NCBI GenBank assembly: GCA_026692905.1
Contig: JAPLNL010000112.1
Location: 38,865-102,864 of the forward strand
Length of the DNA stretch: 64,000 nt
Direction of reading: 5' to 3'
DNA from: Planctomycetota bacterium
GTDB lineage: Bacteria > Planctomycetota > Planctomycetia > Pirellulales > Pirellulaceae
Part shown: piece after piece, positions 1-8,169 of the stretch
Layout of the letters: each line of letters begins with the position of its first letter
Numbering within the stretch: the first letter of the stretch is position 1
Program-made: the position numbers and the translations under genes
Notes under the pieces: model-generated
Database searches by the model: none
Told to the model about the DNA's origin: nothing
Seen by the model: only the letters and a program-made list of their open reading frames with translations

Positions 1-1886
1 TTGCGCTTTACGCTGGCGAAGCGACAGGCATGACCGCTGGCCATGAGACTTTTTTGCGATGGGTCGGAACTTTGCTCGCGGTTTTGGCCGTTGCGTTGCC
101 TGGCCGAATGTTTTTTTATACAGCTTGGCAAGCGATTCAAACGCGTACTCCACACATTGACATTCCGATTGCGTTGTCGTTGCTGATCGGAACGCTTGGT
201 TCTTTGGTTGGAGTCGTACGCGGAGTTGGTCATATTTATTTTGACTCGTTAGCTTCCTTGATTTTGTTGCTTCGAATTGGGCGGTTTATCCAGTTTCGCG
301 TTCAGTATCGCACGAGCCTATCTCTCTCTCGCCTGTTGCGATGGAACACTGTCACCGCAACGCGAATCGAGTCCGATGGTACGCGCAAGACCATTCCGAC
401 CAATCGTCTTGTGCCAGGCCAAAGGTTGGAAGTTGGTCCGGGAGAGACGATACCTGCTGATGGAATTGTCGTCGCAGGGCGAAGCAAGATCGATACATCG
501 CTAATCAACGGCGAATCGCATCCGATCGCTGTTAGGGCTGGCGAGGCCGTTGAGGCTGGCACTACGAATATTTCGTCAAGCATTGAGTTGGAAATTACGG
601 CGGCGGGGGAAAATAGTCGGGTAGGGCGATTGATGGAGTTGGTTCGAAGTGCTTCGGCACAGAGAACACCTGCGACCTTGTCTGCTGATAAACTAAGCAA
701 ATGGTTTGTATTGGCTGTTTTGCTTTTGGCCGTTGGAACGTGGTTTGCTTGGGCGAATCTGGCGAACGCTACGGTTGCGACACAGCATACGATGGCGCTG
801 TTAACGATTGCATGTCCCTGTGCGTTGGCTTTGGCTGCTCCGCTGGTAATCACAGTCGCGCTTGGCCGGGCGGCTAGGCGACAGATCTGGATTCGCGATG
901 GCAACTGCTTGGAACGGTTAGCGACTCCAGGAATTCTTTGGCTGGACAAAACCGGCACATTGACGACCGGACGAATGCGAGTTCTCGCATGGCACGGCCG
1001 CTCCGATCCGCTTCAGTATGCTGCGGCTTTAGAGCGAACCATTCGCCATCCAATCGCGGATGCTATCTCTGCGTTTGCTGCCGAAAGAGGAATCGAAACA
1101 TCGCTTGCAGACGTTGAGCAGTTGGAGCATAGTCCAGGAAGAGGGGCCAAGGGCATGGTAAACGGCTACATAGTCGCGATTGGTACAGAAGCCTGGCTCC
1201 ACGAGCAAGGTACCGAGGTATCAAGCAGTTGGTTGAAGCTACAAGCAAACGCATTTCAACATGGCCGGTCCGTGGTTTGGCTGTCCATTGCGGGAGAACT
1301 TTGTGGAATGTTTGAGACAGGCGATCCATTGCGAACCGACGCAATTATAACATTGCGTGCTATATCCGAGAGAGGTTGGCGATTGGGTCTCCTCTCGGGT
1401 GACCGACAGGAAGTGGTTGATGGTTTAGCATTTTTGCTGGAGGAAAGCGGCGTGCCAGTCGAAAGGGCGTTGGGCCAACAAAGTCCGGAAGACAAGTTGG
1501 AAGTCATACGTGAAGCAAAGGGGGACCGGGCTCATCCCGTTGCGATGGTTGGTGATGGGGTGAACGATGCTGCGGCGCTCGCGATGTCCGATGTGGGTAT
1601 TGCGATACGAGGCGGAAGCGGTCAATCGCTGGTCGCTGCCCCGATTTTTTTGGCAAACGATCGGCTTTCTTCCGTTTTGGAATTGCTGGATGCTTCGACA
1701 AGCGTCAAGCGAGGCATTCGACGGTGCTTTGCGGCTTCGTTGATTTACAATACAGTGACGATTACTCTGGCTATGTTCGGCTGGATTCATCCTCTCATCG
1801 CGGCCGTACTCATGCCGATTAGCGGACTGACCGTGCTGACCATGGCGATGACGACGAACGCGTTCCCAAGAGAGACTTTAAAATGA
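1..1886 (+). CDS. ccoI: Copper-type P1B ATPase, CcoI/FixI family (5' end outside window)
   Basis: Membrane ATPase that moves copper for assembly of cbb3-type cytochrome oxidase. The open frame runs off the left edge of the window, and residues before the first in-window ATG (position 30) still look like family sequence, so the N-terminal metal-binding domain is missing only because of the window edge. Visible are the CPC ion-binding motif in a membrane helix (813-821), the DKTGT phosphorylation motif (from 945), an HP motif after it and the GDGVND hinge motif (from about 1551), with paired membrane helices at both ends. The stop overlaps the ccoS start as ATGA. The adjoining ccoS makes CcoI/FixI much more likely than a generic CopA exporter. 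Upstream ccoNOP or ccoGH would be expected beyond the edge. Confidence 0.9.
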   Translation, partial: ALYAGEATGMTAGHETFLRWVGTLLAVLAVALPGRMFFYTAWQAIQTRTPHIDIPIALSLLIGTLGSLVGVVRGVGHIYFDSLASLILLLRIGRFIQFRVQYRTSLSLSRLLRWNTVTATRIESDGTRKTIPTNRLVPGQRLEVGPGETIPADGIVVAGRSKIDTSLINGESHPIAVRAGEAVEAGTTNISSSIELEITAAGENSRVGRLMELVRSASAQRTPATLSADKLSKWFVLAVLLLAVGTWFAWANLANATVATQHTMALLTIACPCALALAAPLVITVALGRAARRQIWIRDGNCLERLATPGILWLDKTGTLTTGRMRVLAWHGRSDPLQYAAALERTIRHPIADAISAFAAERGIETSLADVEQLEHSPGRGAKGMVNGYIVAIGTEAWLHEQGTEVSSSWLKLQANAFQHGRSVVWLSIAGELCGMFETGDPLRTDAIITLRAISERGWRLGLLSGDRQEVVDGLAFLLEESGVPVERALGQQSPEDKLEVIREAKGDRAHPVAMVGDGVNDAAALAMSDVGIAIRGGSGQSLVAAPIFLANDRLSSVLELLDASTSVKRGIRRCFAASLIYNTVTITLAMFGWIHPLIAAVLMPISGLTVLTMAMTTNAFPRETLK

Positions 1887-2029
1887 GCGTACTCTATGTT
1901 GCCATGCCCATCGCATTGCTGTTGGGGGGAGCCGCCCTATTGGCTTGTTTGGCGTGCATCCGGACAGGCCAGTATGATGACTTGGAAACTCCGTCGATCA
2001 AGCTTCTCAATGACGAGATGAAATCGTGA
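1883..2029 (+). CDS. ccoS: Cbb3 oxidase maturation protein CcoS (48 aa)
   Basis: Short single-span membrane protein needed for cofactor insertion into cbb3 oxidase. The 48-residue product starts MSVLYVAMPIALLL, has one hydrophobic helix over residues 5-25, then the family signature RTGQYDDLETP and an acidic tail. Length and signature fit CcoS. Its ATG overlaps the ccoI stop (ATGA), and its own stop overlaps a GTG start of the next reading frame, so translation is tightly coupled. It is short and easily missed by automatic gene calling. Confidence 0.9.
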   Translation: MSVLYVAMPIALLLGGAALLACLACIRTGQYDDLETPSIKLLNDEMKS

Positions 2030-3308
2030 CCAACCATTTCTTTACGCGAATTGCATTTTGTTTCCTTATCGCTGCAGGAGCGCCGACGGGAGTTTTGGGA
2101 GGGGGCGACGATGACTTTGAACGAGCGCCGATCGATTATCATACAAGTTTGTAGCATGATCAGGTTGCGAAGCTATTGGAGCGAGCGGGAGCTATTTGCG
2201 ATCTTTGCTTAAGGCGCTGAATGTACCTGAGTCCTCGCAATGTCTGGTTTTCTCGAAAACAAGCTTGCAAATTCCGCATATCAGTCCAAGAACTCCGCGA
2301 GCGATTTACTTCAACGACTCGGTTTACATCGGGTCCGTGATTGGCAGCTCGATCATGGAATTGATCGCTGTGGATCCGCAGCTTGGTTGCGTCTTCTACA
2401 CGCTAGAAAAAGAAGCGAGTGACTATAGGATCATTCGCGATCGAGGGCAATGTCTGTCTTGCCACGCAACATCCCGAACTGAGCGAGTTCCCGGTGTGGT
2501 CGTTCGATCGATATACTCAGACAAATCAGGACGGCCAAGGTCAGGTTCGTCGACTTACATCACGGACCATCGCAGCCCGTTTGAGCAGCGCTGGGGGGGG
2601 TGGTATGTTACGGGAGAACACGGGGCAATGAGACATCTCGGCAATGCTTTTGCAATCGACCGAGAGGATCCACAGCGAGTGGACATGGAGTCGGGGGCAA
2701 ATCAATCGCGACTTCCCGCATCGGTTGAGGGTGACAATTATTTGGCACCAACCAGCGACATTGTCGCGTTAATGGTCTTGGAGCATCAGACACGAATGCA
2801 TAACTTGATTACACGCGCGAACTACGAAGCTAGGCAAGCGGCGCACTTAGACCAGTCGATGAATGAAGCCCTCGGCCGGGCAAAAGACCATGTTAGCGAA
2901 TCGACGGGACGAAGGATCGCAAGTGTTGGAGATGCACTTATCGCTGGTCTTTTGTGGTCCGAGGAAGTCGCTCTCGAGTCAACGATCAAGGGGTCGAGTG
3001 GGTATGCGGAGGAGTTTTCGGCTCGCGGGCCATTTGATTCCAAAGGCAGGTCGTTCTACCAATTGAACTTGAAGAAACACATGTTTCGAATCCCGTGCAG
3101 TTACATGATCCTTTCGGAGCATTTCGATGGATTGCCTGCGTCCGTGATGACGTACGTGAAAGACGAGTTGAACAAGATTTTAACAATGCAATGCTTTCCG
3201 CCGAAAGGCAGTCGTTTGAGCAGTGAAGACTGCTTGGCGATATACGAAATGTTACAAGAGCTGAAACCGGGTTGGTTGGAGCAACGGGCAAGCAAGGAGT
3301 CAAAATAG
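2026..3308 (+). pseudogene. Broken gene for secreted CXXCH heme-c protein
   Basis: A GTG start (2026) overlapping the ccoS stop opens a frame with a signal peptide (FCFLIAAGAPTG) followed by DDFERAPIDYHTS. It then hits a TAG codon at 2152-2154. The following codons still look like the same protein (HDQVAKLLERAG), but the frame must change before position 2193, where YLRSLLKALNVP begins a long open frame ending at 3308. That frame holds a c-type heme site CLSCH (2451-2465) and a WGGWYVTGEHG block. I recall similar planctomycete proteins as one continuous chain, so this copy seems to carry both a nonsense codon and a small frame-changing loss. Without the signal peptide the CXXCH part could not be matured outside the cytoplasm. 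A TTG at 2196 could give a cytoplasmic 370-residue product. A sequencing error would need two separate faults. Confidence 0.65.
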
Positions 3309-3309
3309 G

Positions 3310-4428
3310 ATGACTGACAACATCCAGGATACCGCGTTGTTGGCTGCAATCTTGAATACCGCAGTGGATGCCATTGTCACGATTGATCAGAAAGGGACAG
3401 TGTTGCACGTCAACAGGGCCTTTGGGAAACTTTTTGGTTTCACCGCGGAGGAGGTTGTTGGAAAAAACATATCGATGTTGATGCCAGAACCGGATAGGTC
3501 ATCGCATGACGGATATTTGGAGCGTTACAGCCAAACGGGTAAAGCCGCTATTATTGGTGTTGGTAGACAGGTGCTCGGGCAACGTAAAAATGGCTCGCTC
3601 ATTCCGGTTGATCTGGCGGTAAGCGAGGTGAAAATCGGCGATCGGACTCTCTACGCAGGGATTATGCGGGACATGACGGAGCGGCATCAGACTGAGGCCG
3701 ATTTGCATATGACTCAGCAGAAACTCATTCAAAGCGAGCGATTGGCTGCGATTGGTCAAATGGTTACGGGACTTGCACACGAAAGTCGAAATGCACTGCA
3801 GCGATCTAGGGCTTGCTTGGACATGCTAAGTCTCGATCTTGAGTCCGCACCTGAACAACAGGATCTTGTGCGTCGATCGCGTTCTGCGTTGGTCGAGTTG
3901 CAAACCCTTTACGAAGAGGTTCGAAACTATGCGGCTCCGATTCAGCTTGAACGATCCAGGCAGAGTCTTCACCGCATGTGCTCCGATGTTTGGGGGAATC
4001 TTAGCGATCAATGGCGTGCGCCGAATATTCAACTTGTGCTGCGTTTTGAACCTTGCCCCGATGTGAAGTGCGATAAGCAGCGAATAGGTCAGGTTCTACG
4101 CAATCTTTTTGAAAATTCGCTAGCAGTAGTGCCTCCTCACAGTCAAATCTTGGTCGCTTGCAGGACGATTGAACCGAAGGGAAATTTTGGGCCGCGAGTT
4201 GAATTGAGCGTGACCGACCAAGGACCGGGGTTGAACCCGAGCCAAATGGCAAGGATTTTCGAACCGTTCTTCACAACGAAGACAAAAGGAACTGGCTTAG
4301 GGATGGCGATTTGTCAACGCATCATTGAGGCACATGAAGGCCGAATTTATGTTGGGGAGTCACCGAACTATGTTGAGCAGTTGCAGCCCGTTGGTGCAAC
4401 GATCGTGGTCGAATTGCCCATTGACTAG
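3310..4428 (+). CDS. FixL-like PAS sensor histidine kinase
   Basis: Soluble 372-residue kinase with no membrane helix. Residues 8-125 form a PAS domain whose heme region matches FixL: the stretch DRSSHDGYLERY has His66 where FixL has its proximal heme ligand, and IIGVGR has Arg86 exactly 20 residues later, as His200 and Arg220 in Bradyrhizobium FixL. Residues 140-200 are a HisKA dimerisation domain with phospho-acceptor His157 in GLAHESRN, closer to NtrB-type kinases than to FixL. Residues about 240-370 are the ATPase domain, with N box (ENSLAVV), DQGPGL and GTGLGMAI. The ATG lies 1 base after the preceding stop. It sits among cbb3 oxidase genes and ahead of two putative sigma-54 promoters, so oxygen is the likely signal. 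No response regulator is adjacent. Confidence 0.85.
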   Translation: MTDNIQDTALLAAILNTAVDAIVTIDQKGTVLHVNRAFGKLFGFTAEEVVGKNISMLMPEPDRSSHDGYLERYSQTGKAAIIGVGRQVLGQRKNGSLIPVDLAVSEVKIGDRTLYAGIMRDMTERHQTEADLHMTQQKLIQSERLAAIGQMVTGLAHESRNALQRSRACLDMLSLDLESAPEQQDLVRRSRSALVELQTLYEEVRNYAAPIQLERSRQSLHRMCSDVWGNLSDQWRAPNIQLVLRFEPCPDVKCDKQRIGQVLRNLFENSLAVVPPHSQILVACRTIEPKGNFGPRVELSVTDQGPGLNPSQMARIFEPFFTTKTKGTGLGMAICQRIIEAHEGRIYVGESPNYVEQLQPVGATIVVELPID

Positions 4429-4443
4429 CAGAGGGCAAACAAT

Positions 4444-4459
4444 TGGCACGATAAGTGCA
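4444..4459 (+). promoter_or_regulatory. Putative sigma-54 (-24/-12) promoter before the usp gene
   Basis: TGGCACG-N4-GTGCA, one mismatch from the consensus TGGCACG-N4-TTGCA. The invariant GG (4445-4446) and GC (4457-4458) are 10 bases apart as required. Transcription would begin near 4470, about 33 bases before the usp ATG. It lies in the short gap after the kinase stop codon. Confidence 0.65.
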
Positions 4460-4502
4460 ATTCTGAGTGAGATTCCAAAACCCACACAGAGGAAAAGCAA
4501 AG

Positions 4503-5405
4503 ATGAGTTCTAAATTAGCACAATTGCAACGAATTTTGGTTGCGACGGATTTTTCATCCCATTCGAAAGTCGCGCTTAGCTGCGCTGTCGAACTTGCAAG
4601 GTTGTTTCAGAGCCAGCTCAAAGTAGTACATTGTTTGCCTGACTTTGCATTTGTTCCTTCCGCTTCGGAATTCGGACTGCCGTTCGATGATTACATGTTG
4701 ATGCAGCAGGATTTTCGAAGGGAGGCAGTCAATTCGATGGAGGAATTCTTAAGCGAGAGTCTGCCAAAGGATGTTCCTGTAAGCACATCGATGCTGATGG
4801 GAAACCCTCCGTTTGAAATATCGGAATTCGCAGAACAGGAGAAAGCCAACTTGGTTGTCGTCGGTAGAACGGGGCAATCTGGGTGGGGCCAATTCTTGTT
4901 GGGTAGCACAAGTCGTGGTTTGGTGAACCGATGCCCGTGTTCGGTACTCTCGGTAAACGACGACTGGACTGGCAAGCCAAAAACGATTTTGGTGGGCACT
5001 GATTTTTCGGATGGTTCGCGCACCGCTGTTGAAGAAGGAGTGACTTTGGCAGAAAAGTACGGCGCCGAGTTGCACCTGCTGCATGTCATTGATACGTCTG
5101 ACACACCATCGCACAATGTTAAGCGACTGTCAGGCCATGAGTCGATGCGGAAATCGATCAATGATTATGCGCAATCGCGATTGGAAACGTTTGTTCAGTC
5201 GCTTAAGTGTACCGCCTATCCGATTAAGCTTCATCTCAATTGGGGAACACCATGGCGCGACATGTGTCAGCTTGCAACAACAATTGCTGCCGATCTCATC
5301 ATCGTTGGCAATGTTGGACGGCGCGGCATGCAAGGCATCTGGTTAGGTAACACTTCGGACAAGATTCTGACCCACAGCAAGTTAAGCGTTCTCGCGGTGA
5401 AATGA
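4503..5405 (+). CDS. Tandem-domain universal stress protein
   Basis: 300-residue cytoplasmic protein made of two UspA domains, residues about 6-150 and 155-300. Each starts with a beta strand of the ILVATDFS / ILVGTDFS type and ends with an ATP-loop-like motif: VVGRTGQSGWGQFLLGSTS in the first and VGNVGRRGMQGIWLGNTS in the second. Such proteins bind ATP or act as stress and redox regulators. The ATG at 4503 is chosen because AGAGGAAAAG precedes it and the 12 extra codons upstream overlap the putative sigma-54 start site. The separate promoter and 74-base gap suggest it is transcribed apart from the kinase. Confidence 0.88.
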   Translation: MSSKLAQLQRILVATDFSSHSKVALSCAVELARLFQSQLKVVHCLPDFAFVPSASEFGLPFDDYMLMQQDFRREAVNSMEEFLSESLPKDVPVSTSMLMGNPPFEISEFAEQEKANLVVVGRTGQSGWGQFLLGSTSRGLVNRCPCSVLSVNDDWTGKPKTILVGTDFSDGSRTAVEEGVTLAEKYGAELHLLHVIDTSDTPSHNVKRLSGHESMRKSINDYAQSRLETFVQSLKCTAYPIKLHLNWGTPWRDMCQLATTIAADLIIVGNVGRRGMQGIWLGNTSDKILTHSKLSVLAVK

Positions 5406-5441
5406 CGGCTCAACGTGCGAAGGACAATGAACGTGTCGCAT

Positions 5442-5460
5442 CCGCACATTCGTGATGCGG
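5442..5460. promoter_or_regulatory. Inverted repeat, possible activator site
   Basis: CCGCA-N9-TGCGG lies about 72-90 bases before the -24 element at 5532, a usual distance for a sigma-54 enhancer-binding protein site. Seen directly as an inverted repeat; the role is inference and short repeats of this size occur by chance. Confidence 0.25.
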
Positions 5461-5531
5461 GTGTGCAAGTGTGACGCGCTGTGAGCCAACAAACATTCCG
5501 GCAAATCAAGGCAATTGTCAAATTCTTCGAT

Positions 5532-5547
5532 TGGCATGACTTTCGCT
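5532..5547 (+). promoter_or_regulatory. Putative sigma-54 (-24/-12) promoter before the macro-domain gene
   Basis: TGGCATG-N4-TCGCT keeps the invariant GG (5533-5534) and GC (5545-5546) with exact 10-base spacing and a T before GG. It has three mismatches elsewhere. A start near 5558 would leave a 54-base leader before the ATG at 5612. Confidence 0.5.
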
Positions 5548-5611
5548 TTCAAGACCATTGACTTGTGATTTTGCAAGATTTCGATTTCTCAACAAGGCGA
5601 ATGGGGATACC

Positions 5612-6115
5612 ATGATTCAAGAAGTTTCCGGAGACATATTGCTTTCGAATGCTCAAGCGATTGCCCACGGGGTCGCACCCAACGAACATTTTGATTCGGG
5701 GCTCGCTCTTGCTCTACGCGAGAAATGGCCTGCAATGGCCAAGGACTTCAGGCATTATGCTCATCTTGCACATCCCAAGGCTGGTGAAATTTGGATGTGG
5801 GGTGGCGTTGGGTGCGCGCGAATCTTTAATCTCATGACGCAAGAAGGCGAACATACCCATGGCTCTCGACCTGGAAAAGCATCGCTTGCGAATGTAAATC
5901 ATTGCCTCCGTCGTTTAAGGCATGATGTTGAAGCGGAACGGATTACCAGCTTGGCTATTCCTGCCTTGGCGACAGGTGTTGGCGGGCTACGCTGGGCTGA
6001 TGTTAAGCCATTGATTGAGCAGCACCTAGGTGATTTGGCAATACCGATCTACGTGTACAGCACATATCATGCTGGCGTACACGCCAAAGAAGCGGTCATG
6101 GCTAGTGCGAAATAG
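5612..6115 (+). CDS. Macro-domain (ADP-ribose-binding) protein
   Basis: 167-residue single macro domain. It opens with the fold's usual IQEVSGDILLSNAQAIAHGV, includes an FDSGLALAL segment in the place of the first ligand loop, and has ALATGVGGLRW near residue 125, the glycine-rich phosphate loop. Such domains bind or hydrolyse ADP-ribose on proteins or nucleic acids. The ATG at 5612 is preferred over an upstream ATG at 5558 because the domain begins right there and the upstream codons coincide with the predicted promoter start. It is a single gene with its own putative sigma-54 promoter. No ADP-ribosyltransferase partner is visible nearby, so a toxin-antitoxin role is not supported here. Confidence 0.85.
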   Translation: MIQEVSGDILLSNAQAIAHGVAPNEHFDSGLALALREKWPAMAKDFRHYAHLAHPKAGEIWMWGGVGCARIFNLMTQEGEHTHGSRPGKASLANVNHCLRRLRHDVEAERITSLAIPALATGVGGLRWADVKPLIEQHLGDLAIPIYVYSTYHAGVHAKEAVMASAK

Positions 6116-6150
6116 GATGCCAAATACATCTCGATTTTTTGCCGATTCAT

Positions 6151-6220
6151 TAGCCGTTGGGCGCGATAGCCCCGGTTTTCTCGAATGCTCGACGTCCGTC
6201 GAGAACCGGGGCTAGCGCCC
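6151..6220. repeat. Palindromic repeat family A, copy 1
   Basis: Imperfect inverted repeat built of the block GTTGGGCGC-AGCCCCGGTT and its reverse ACCGGGGCTAGCGCCC around a GTCGAG-type centre. The same block recurs near 21.3, 21.45, 27.5, 38.2, 42.3, 54.1 and 57.4 kb. It lies between the convergent macro-domain and GTPase genes and could also act as a terminator. Confidence 0.8.
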
Positions 6221-6249
6221 TCATCTTTACCCACATTTCTGGACAGATT

Positions 6250-6318
6250 TCGTACTCGTGCTCAATGAAATGGTACTCGTACTCGTCCTCGATTGTCCAT
6301 CCGATCGAGTACGAGTAC
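6250..6318. repeat. TACTCG-rich inverted repeat
   Basis: Direct and inverted copies of GTACTCGTACTCG / CGAGTACGAGTAC in 70 bases, next to family A copy 1. No coding sense. Likely another dispersed palindrome, but only one copy is in the window. Confidence 0.6.
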
Positions 6319-6337
6319 TGCCGATCGTCCGCATCTT

Positions 6338-8155
6338 TTAGTGCGTGCACTGGATTAGAAATTCAGCATGCTCAAGTAATGGGTCGTCGTAGTGCAACTC
6401 GATAACGCCGCTACGCTTCAGCTCGTCTACCAGCTTGATCTCTTCGCCGTAGGTACTGTCCGCGATACGATGGATTTTGGACCTTCGCTGGGTCCAGCTC
6501 AGCACCACCATGGCATAGATCAGTAATGGGATCAGCGACAACAACACGCTTGTGAACAACAACGCTGGGCTTGGGTGAGGAAAACTATCGACACTGGAAT
6601 GCGAACCGGAAAGAGTGTTGTAGCTCGCTCCCAAGAATTCTCGATAGATCGCGACGATCGGACCGGCCATCAACAACCAAAAGATTCCTGTGCCTACTAA
6701 GGCAAACAATTGCAAAGGCAGCCAGGATATTTGGTAACGATCCACGGACCATTCGAACACGCTTCTTGCACGCGTTTGTAGCTCTTCCACACCCGCCAGA
6801 CGGATTTTCGGCGAAGCCGAAATGGCTTTTGTCTCTTGATCTGAACCTCGCATCCGAGTCACTGCTCGATGAAATTGAGACTGAATCGGTTCGAGTCTAT
6901 CTTGAATTTGGCGATTGAGTCGATCGCGAATTCCCTCGTGCATCTCCCAGTTGATCTTTCGAGACTGCTGGACATTGCGAGCCCAAGCGGCGAAGGTTCC
7001 GAAAATGGACGGAACACTGCCTGAAAGCGAAAGCAGCAATCGATCCCATGCGCCATGTGTTAGGCCTAAAATGGTGAGTACCGTTCGATAAGGAAACCAG
7101 ATCATGCCTGTGTCTGCAATCATCTGAGCACGCAATCGACCTCGAACTGCCGACTGCAACACAACGCGCGATCCAAGGACGGCTTCGATGGTTTGCGACG
7201 GGAGTGCGTCCGCTTCGGCGTGTAACTTGCGAACCGCAGTGGAAAGCTGCGGTAGCTGTGTATCCAATAACTGCCCTACGCGATGACGCAATCGGTCTGT
7301 GGCTGAAGAAAGTCGATTCGCTCGTGTGGCTGCAATATCGTCCAATGACTCGTTCTGCAATTTGTTTCGCAACTCGCTGGCAAATGCAAGTCCAATCTTG
7401 GCTTCGTCTCCGTCTGCTTCGAAATCAGGCACGAGCACGCAGTCTAAAAATTTCGTCTTTGGTGCGCTGGCTCGCATGGCTTCGGAGAATGTTTCTAAAT
7501 CTCGACGCAACGATTCGCTCCAACGATCTTGGGATAAGCTATTTTCCGAGAGGCCCGAATGAGCGTCAGCATGATGCAAATCCTTGAGCGGAACGCAAGT
7601 CACAACTGGAACACAAATCGCACCTTCTGTAAAATGGGCAAGTTGCGAAAGAATGGCTCCACGCAATTGATCGCGGCGCACGACGAGCAGTTTCAGCGGC
7701 GAGAGCGCCATCGCATCTTTGGCAATTTTCGCAGCTTGCAAATCATCATCGGTGACGCCGGGCGTATCGAGCAACATATACGGCCGGCCCAAATCCAACA
7801 TCGATTCAGAACGGCACGGATGGTAGAGTTCGCAATTTGGGTCGAGGGCCTCTGGTACTACTGGACCGATCCAGTGAACGTGCGTTGTCGCTTCGCTCGA
7901 TAGAACACCACTCGGCAAGGATTCCGAGATTCTCTTGTCAAAAATCAATTGCCGAGCAACCCAGGTTTTCCCCTGCCCTTTGGCCCCAACCACCGCAATA
8001 CTCGTGAGCGATACACCTCGGGAGGAGAGGATGGAATCGCATTGCAACTGATACTGCTCGCACCATTCGTTGATTTGGTGCGTTAAGTGTTGCTGTCCGA
8101 GCAATGCTTGTGTGGCATGTCGGATTCTCTGCACGAGAATTTCGTGTGGGATCAT
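6338..8155 (-). CDS. Membrane-anchored P-loop GTPase-like protein
   Basis: 605 residues. The Walker A/G1 loop is GAKGQGKT (residues 57-64) and a G3-like LLDTPG ends at about 133, followed by an LLVVRRDQLR strand. No clear NKxD G4 motif is seen. The middle is a long helical region. Two hydrophobic segments (about 479-508 and 531-552) separated by a short loop form a hairpin anchor near the C-terminus, leaving a 53-residue tail. This layout resembles dynamin-like or YcjX/DUF-type GTPases of unknown role. It appears to be a single gene; the next minus-strand gene upstream ends 14 bases before its start. Specific function unknown. Confidence 0.75.
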   Translation of the reverse strand: MIPHEILVQRIRHATQALLGQQHLTHQINEWCEQYQLQCDSILSSRGVSLTSIAVVGAKGQGKTWVARQLIFDKRISESLPSGVLSSEATTHVHWIGPVVPEALDPNCELYHPCRSESMLDLGRPYMLLDTPGVTDDDLQAAKIAKDAMALSPLKLLVVRRDQLRGAILSQLAHFTEGAICVPVVTCVPLKDLHHADAHSGLSENSLSQDRWSESLRRDLETFSEAMRASAPKTKFLDCVLVPDFEADGDEAKIGLAFASELRNKLQNESLDDIAATRANRLSSATDRLRHRVGQLLDTQLPQLSTAVRKLHAEADALPSQTIEAVLGSRVVLQSAVRGRLRAQMIADTGMIWFPYRTVLTILGLTHGAWDRLLLSLSGSVPSIFGTFAAWARNVQQSRKINWEMHEGIRDRLNRQIQDRLEPIQSQFHRAVTRMRGSDQETKAISASPKIRLAGVEELQTRARSVFEWSVDRYQISWLPLQLFALVGTGIFWLLMAGPIVAIYREFLGASYNTLSGSHSSVDSFPHPSPALLFTSVLLSLIPLLIYAMVVLSWTQRRSKIHRIADSTYGEEIKLVDELKRSGVIELHYDDPLLEHAEFLIQCTH

Positions 8156-8169
8156 GGGAGTGATGGGAA

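Noticed and set aside
302..958. 218-codon minus-strand frame
   Set aside because: Antisense to the conserved ccoI core with CPC and DKTGT motifs.
5406..5611. FNR/FixK-type box (TTGAT-N4-ATCAA) upstream of the macro-domain gene
   Set aside because: Looked for because of the oxygen theme, but no match with two proper half-sites was found here or before usp.
5612..6115. Macro-domain gene as antitoxin of a DarTG-like pair
   Set aside because: No ADP-ribosyltransferase gene lies beside it; the flanking genes are usp and a GTPase.
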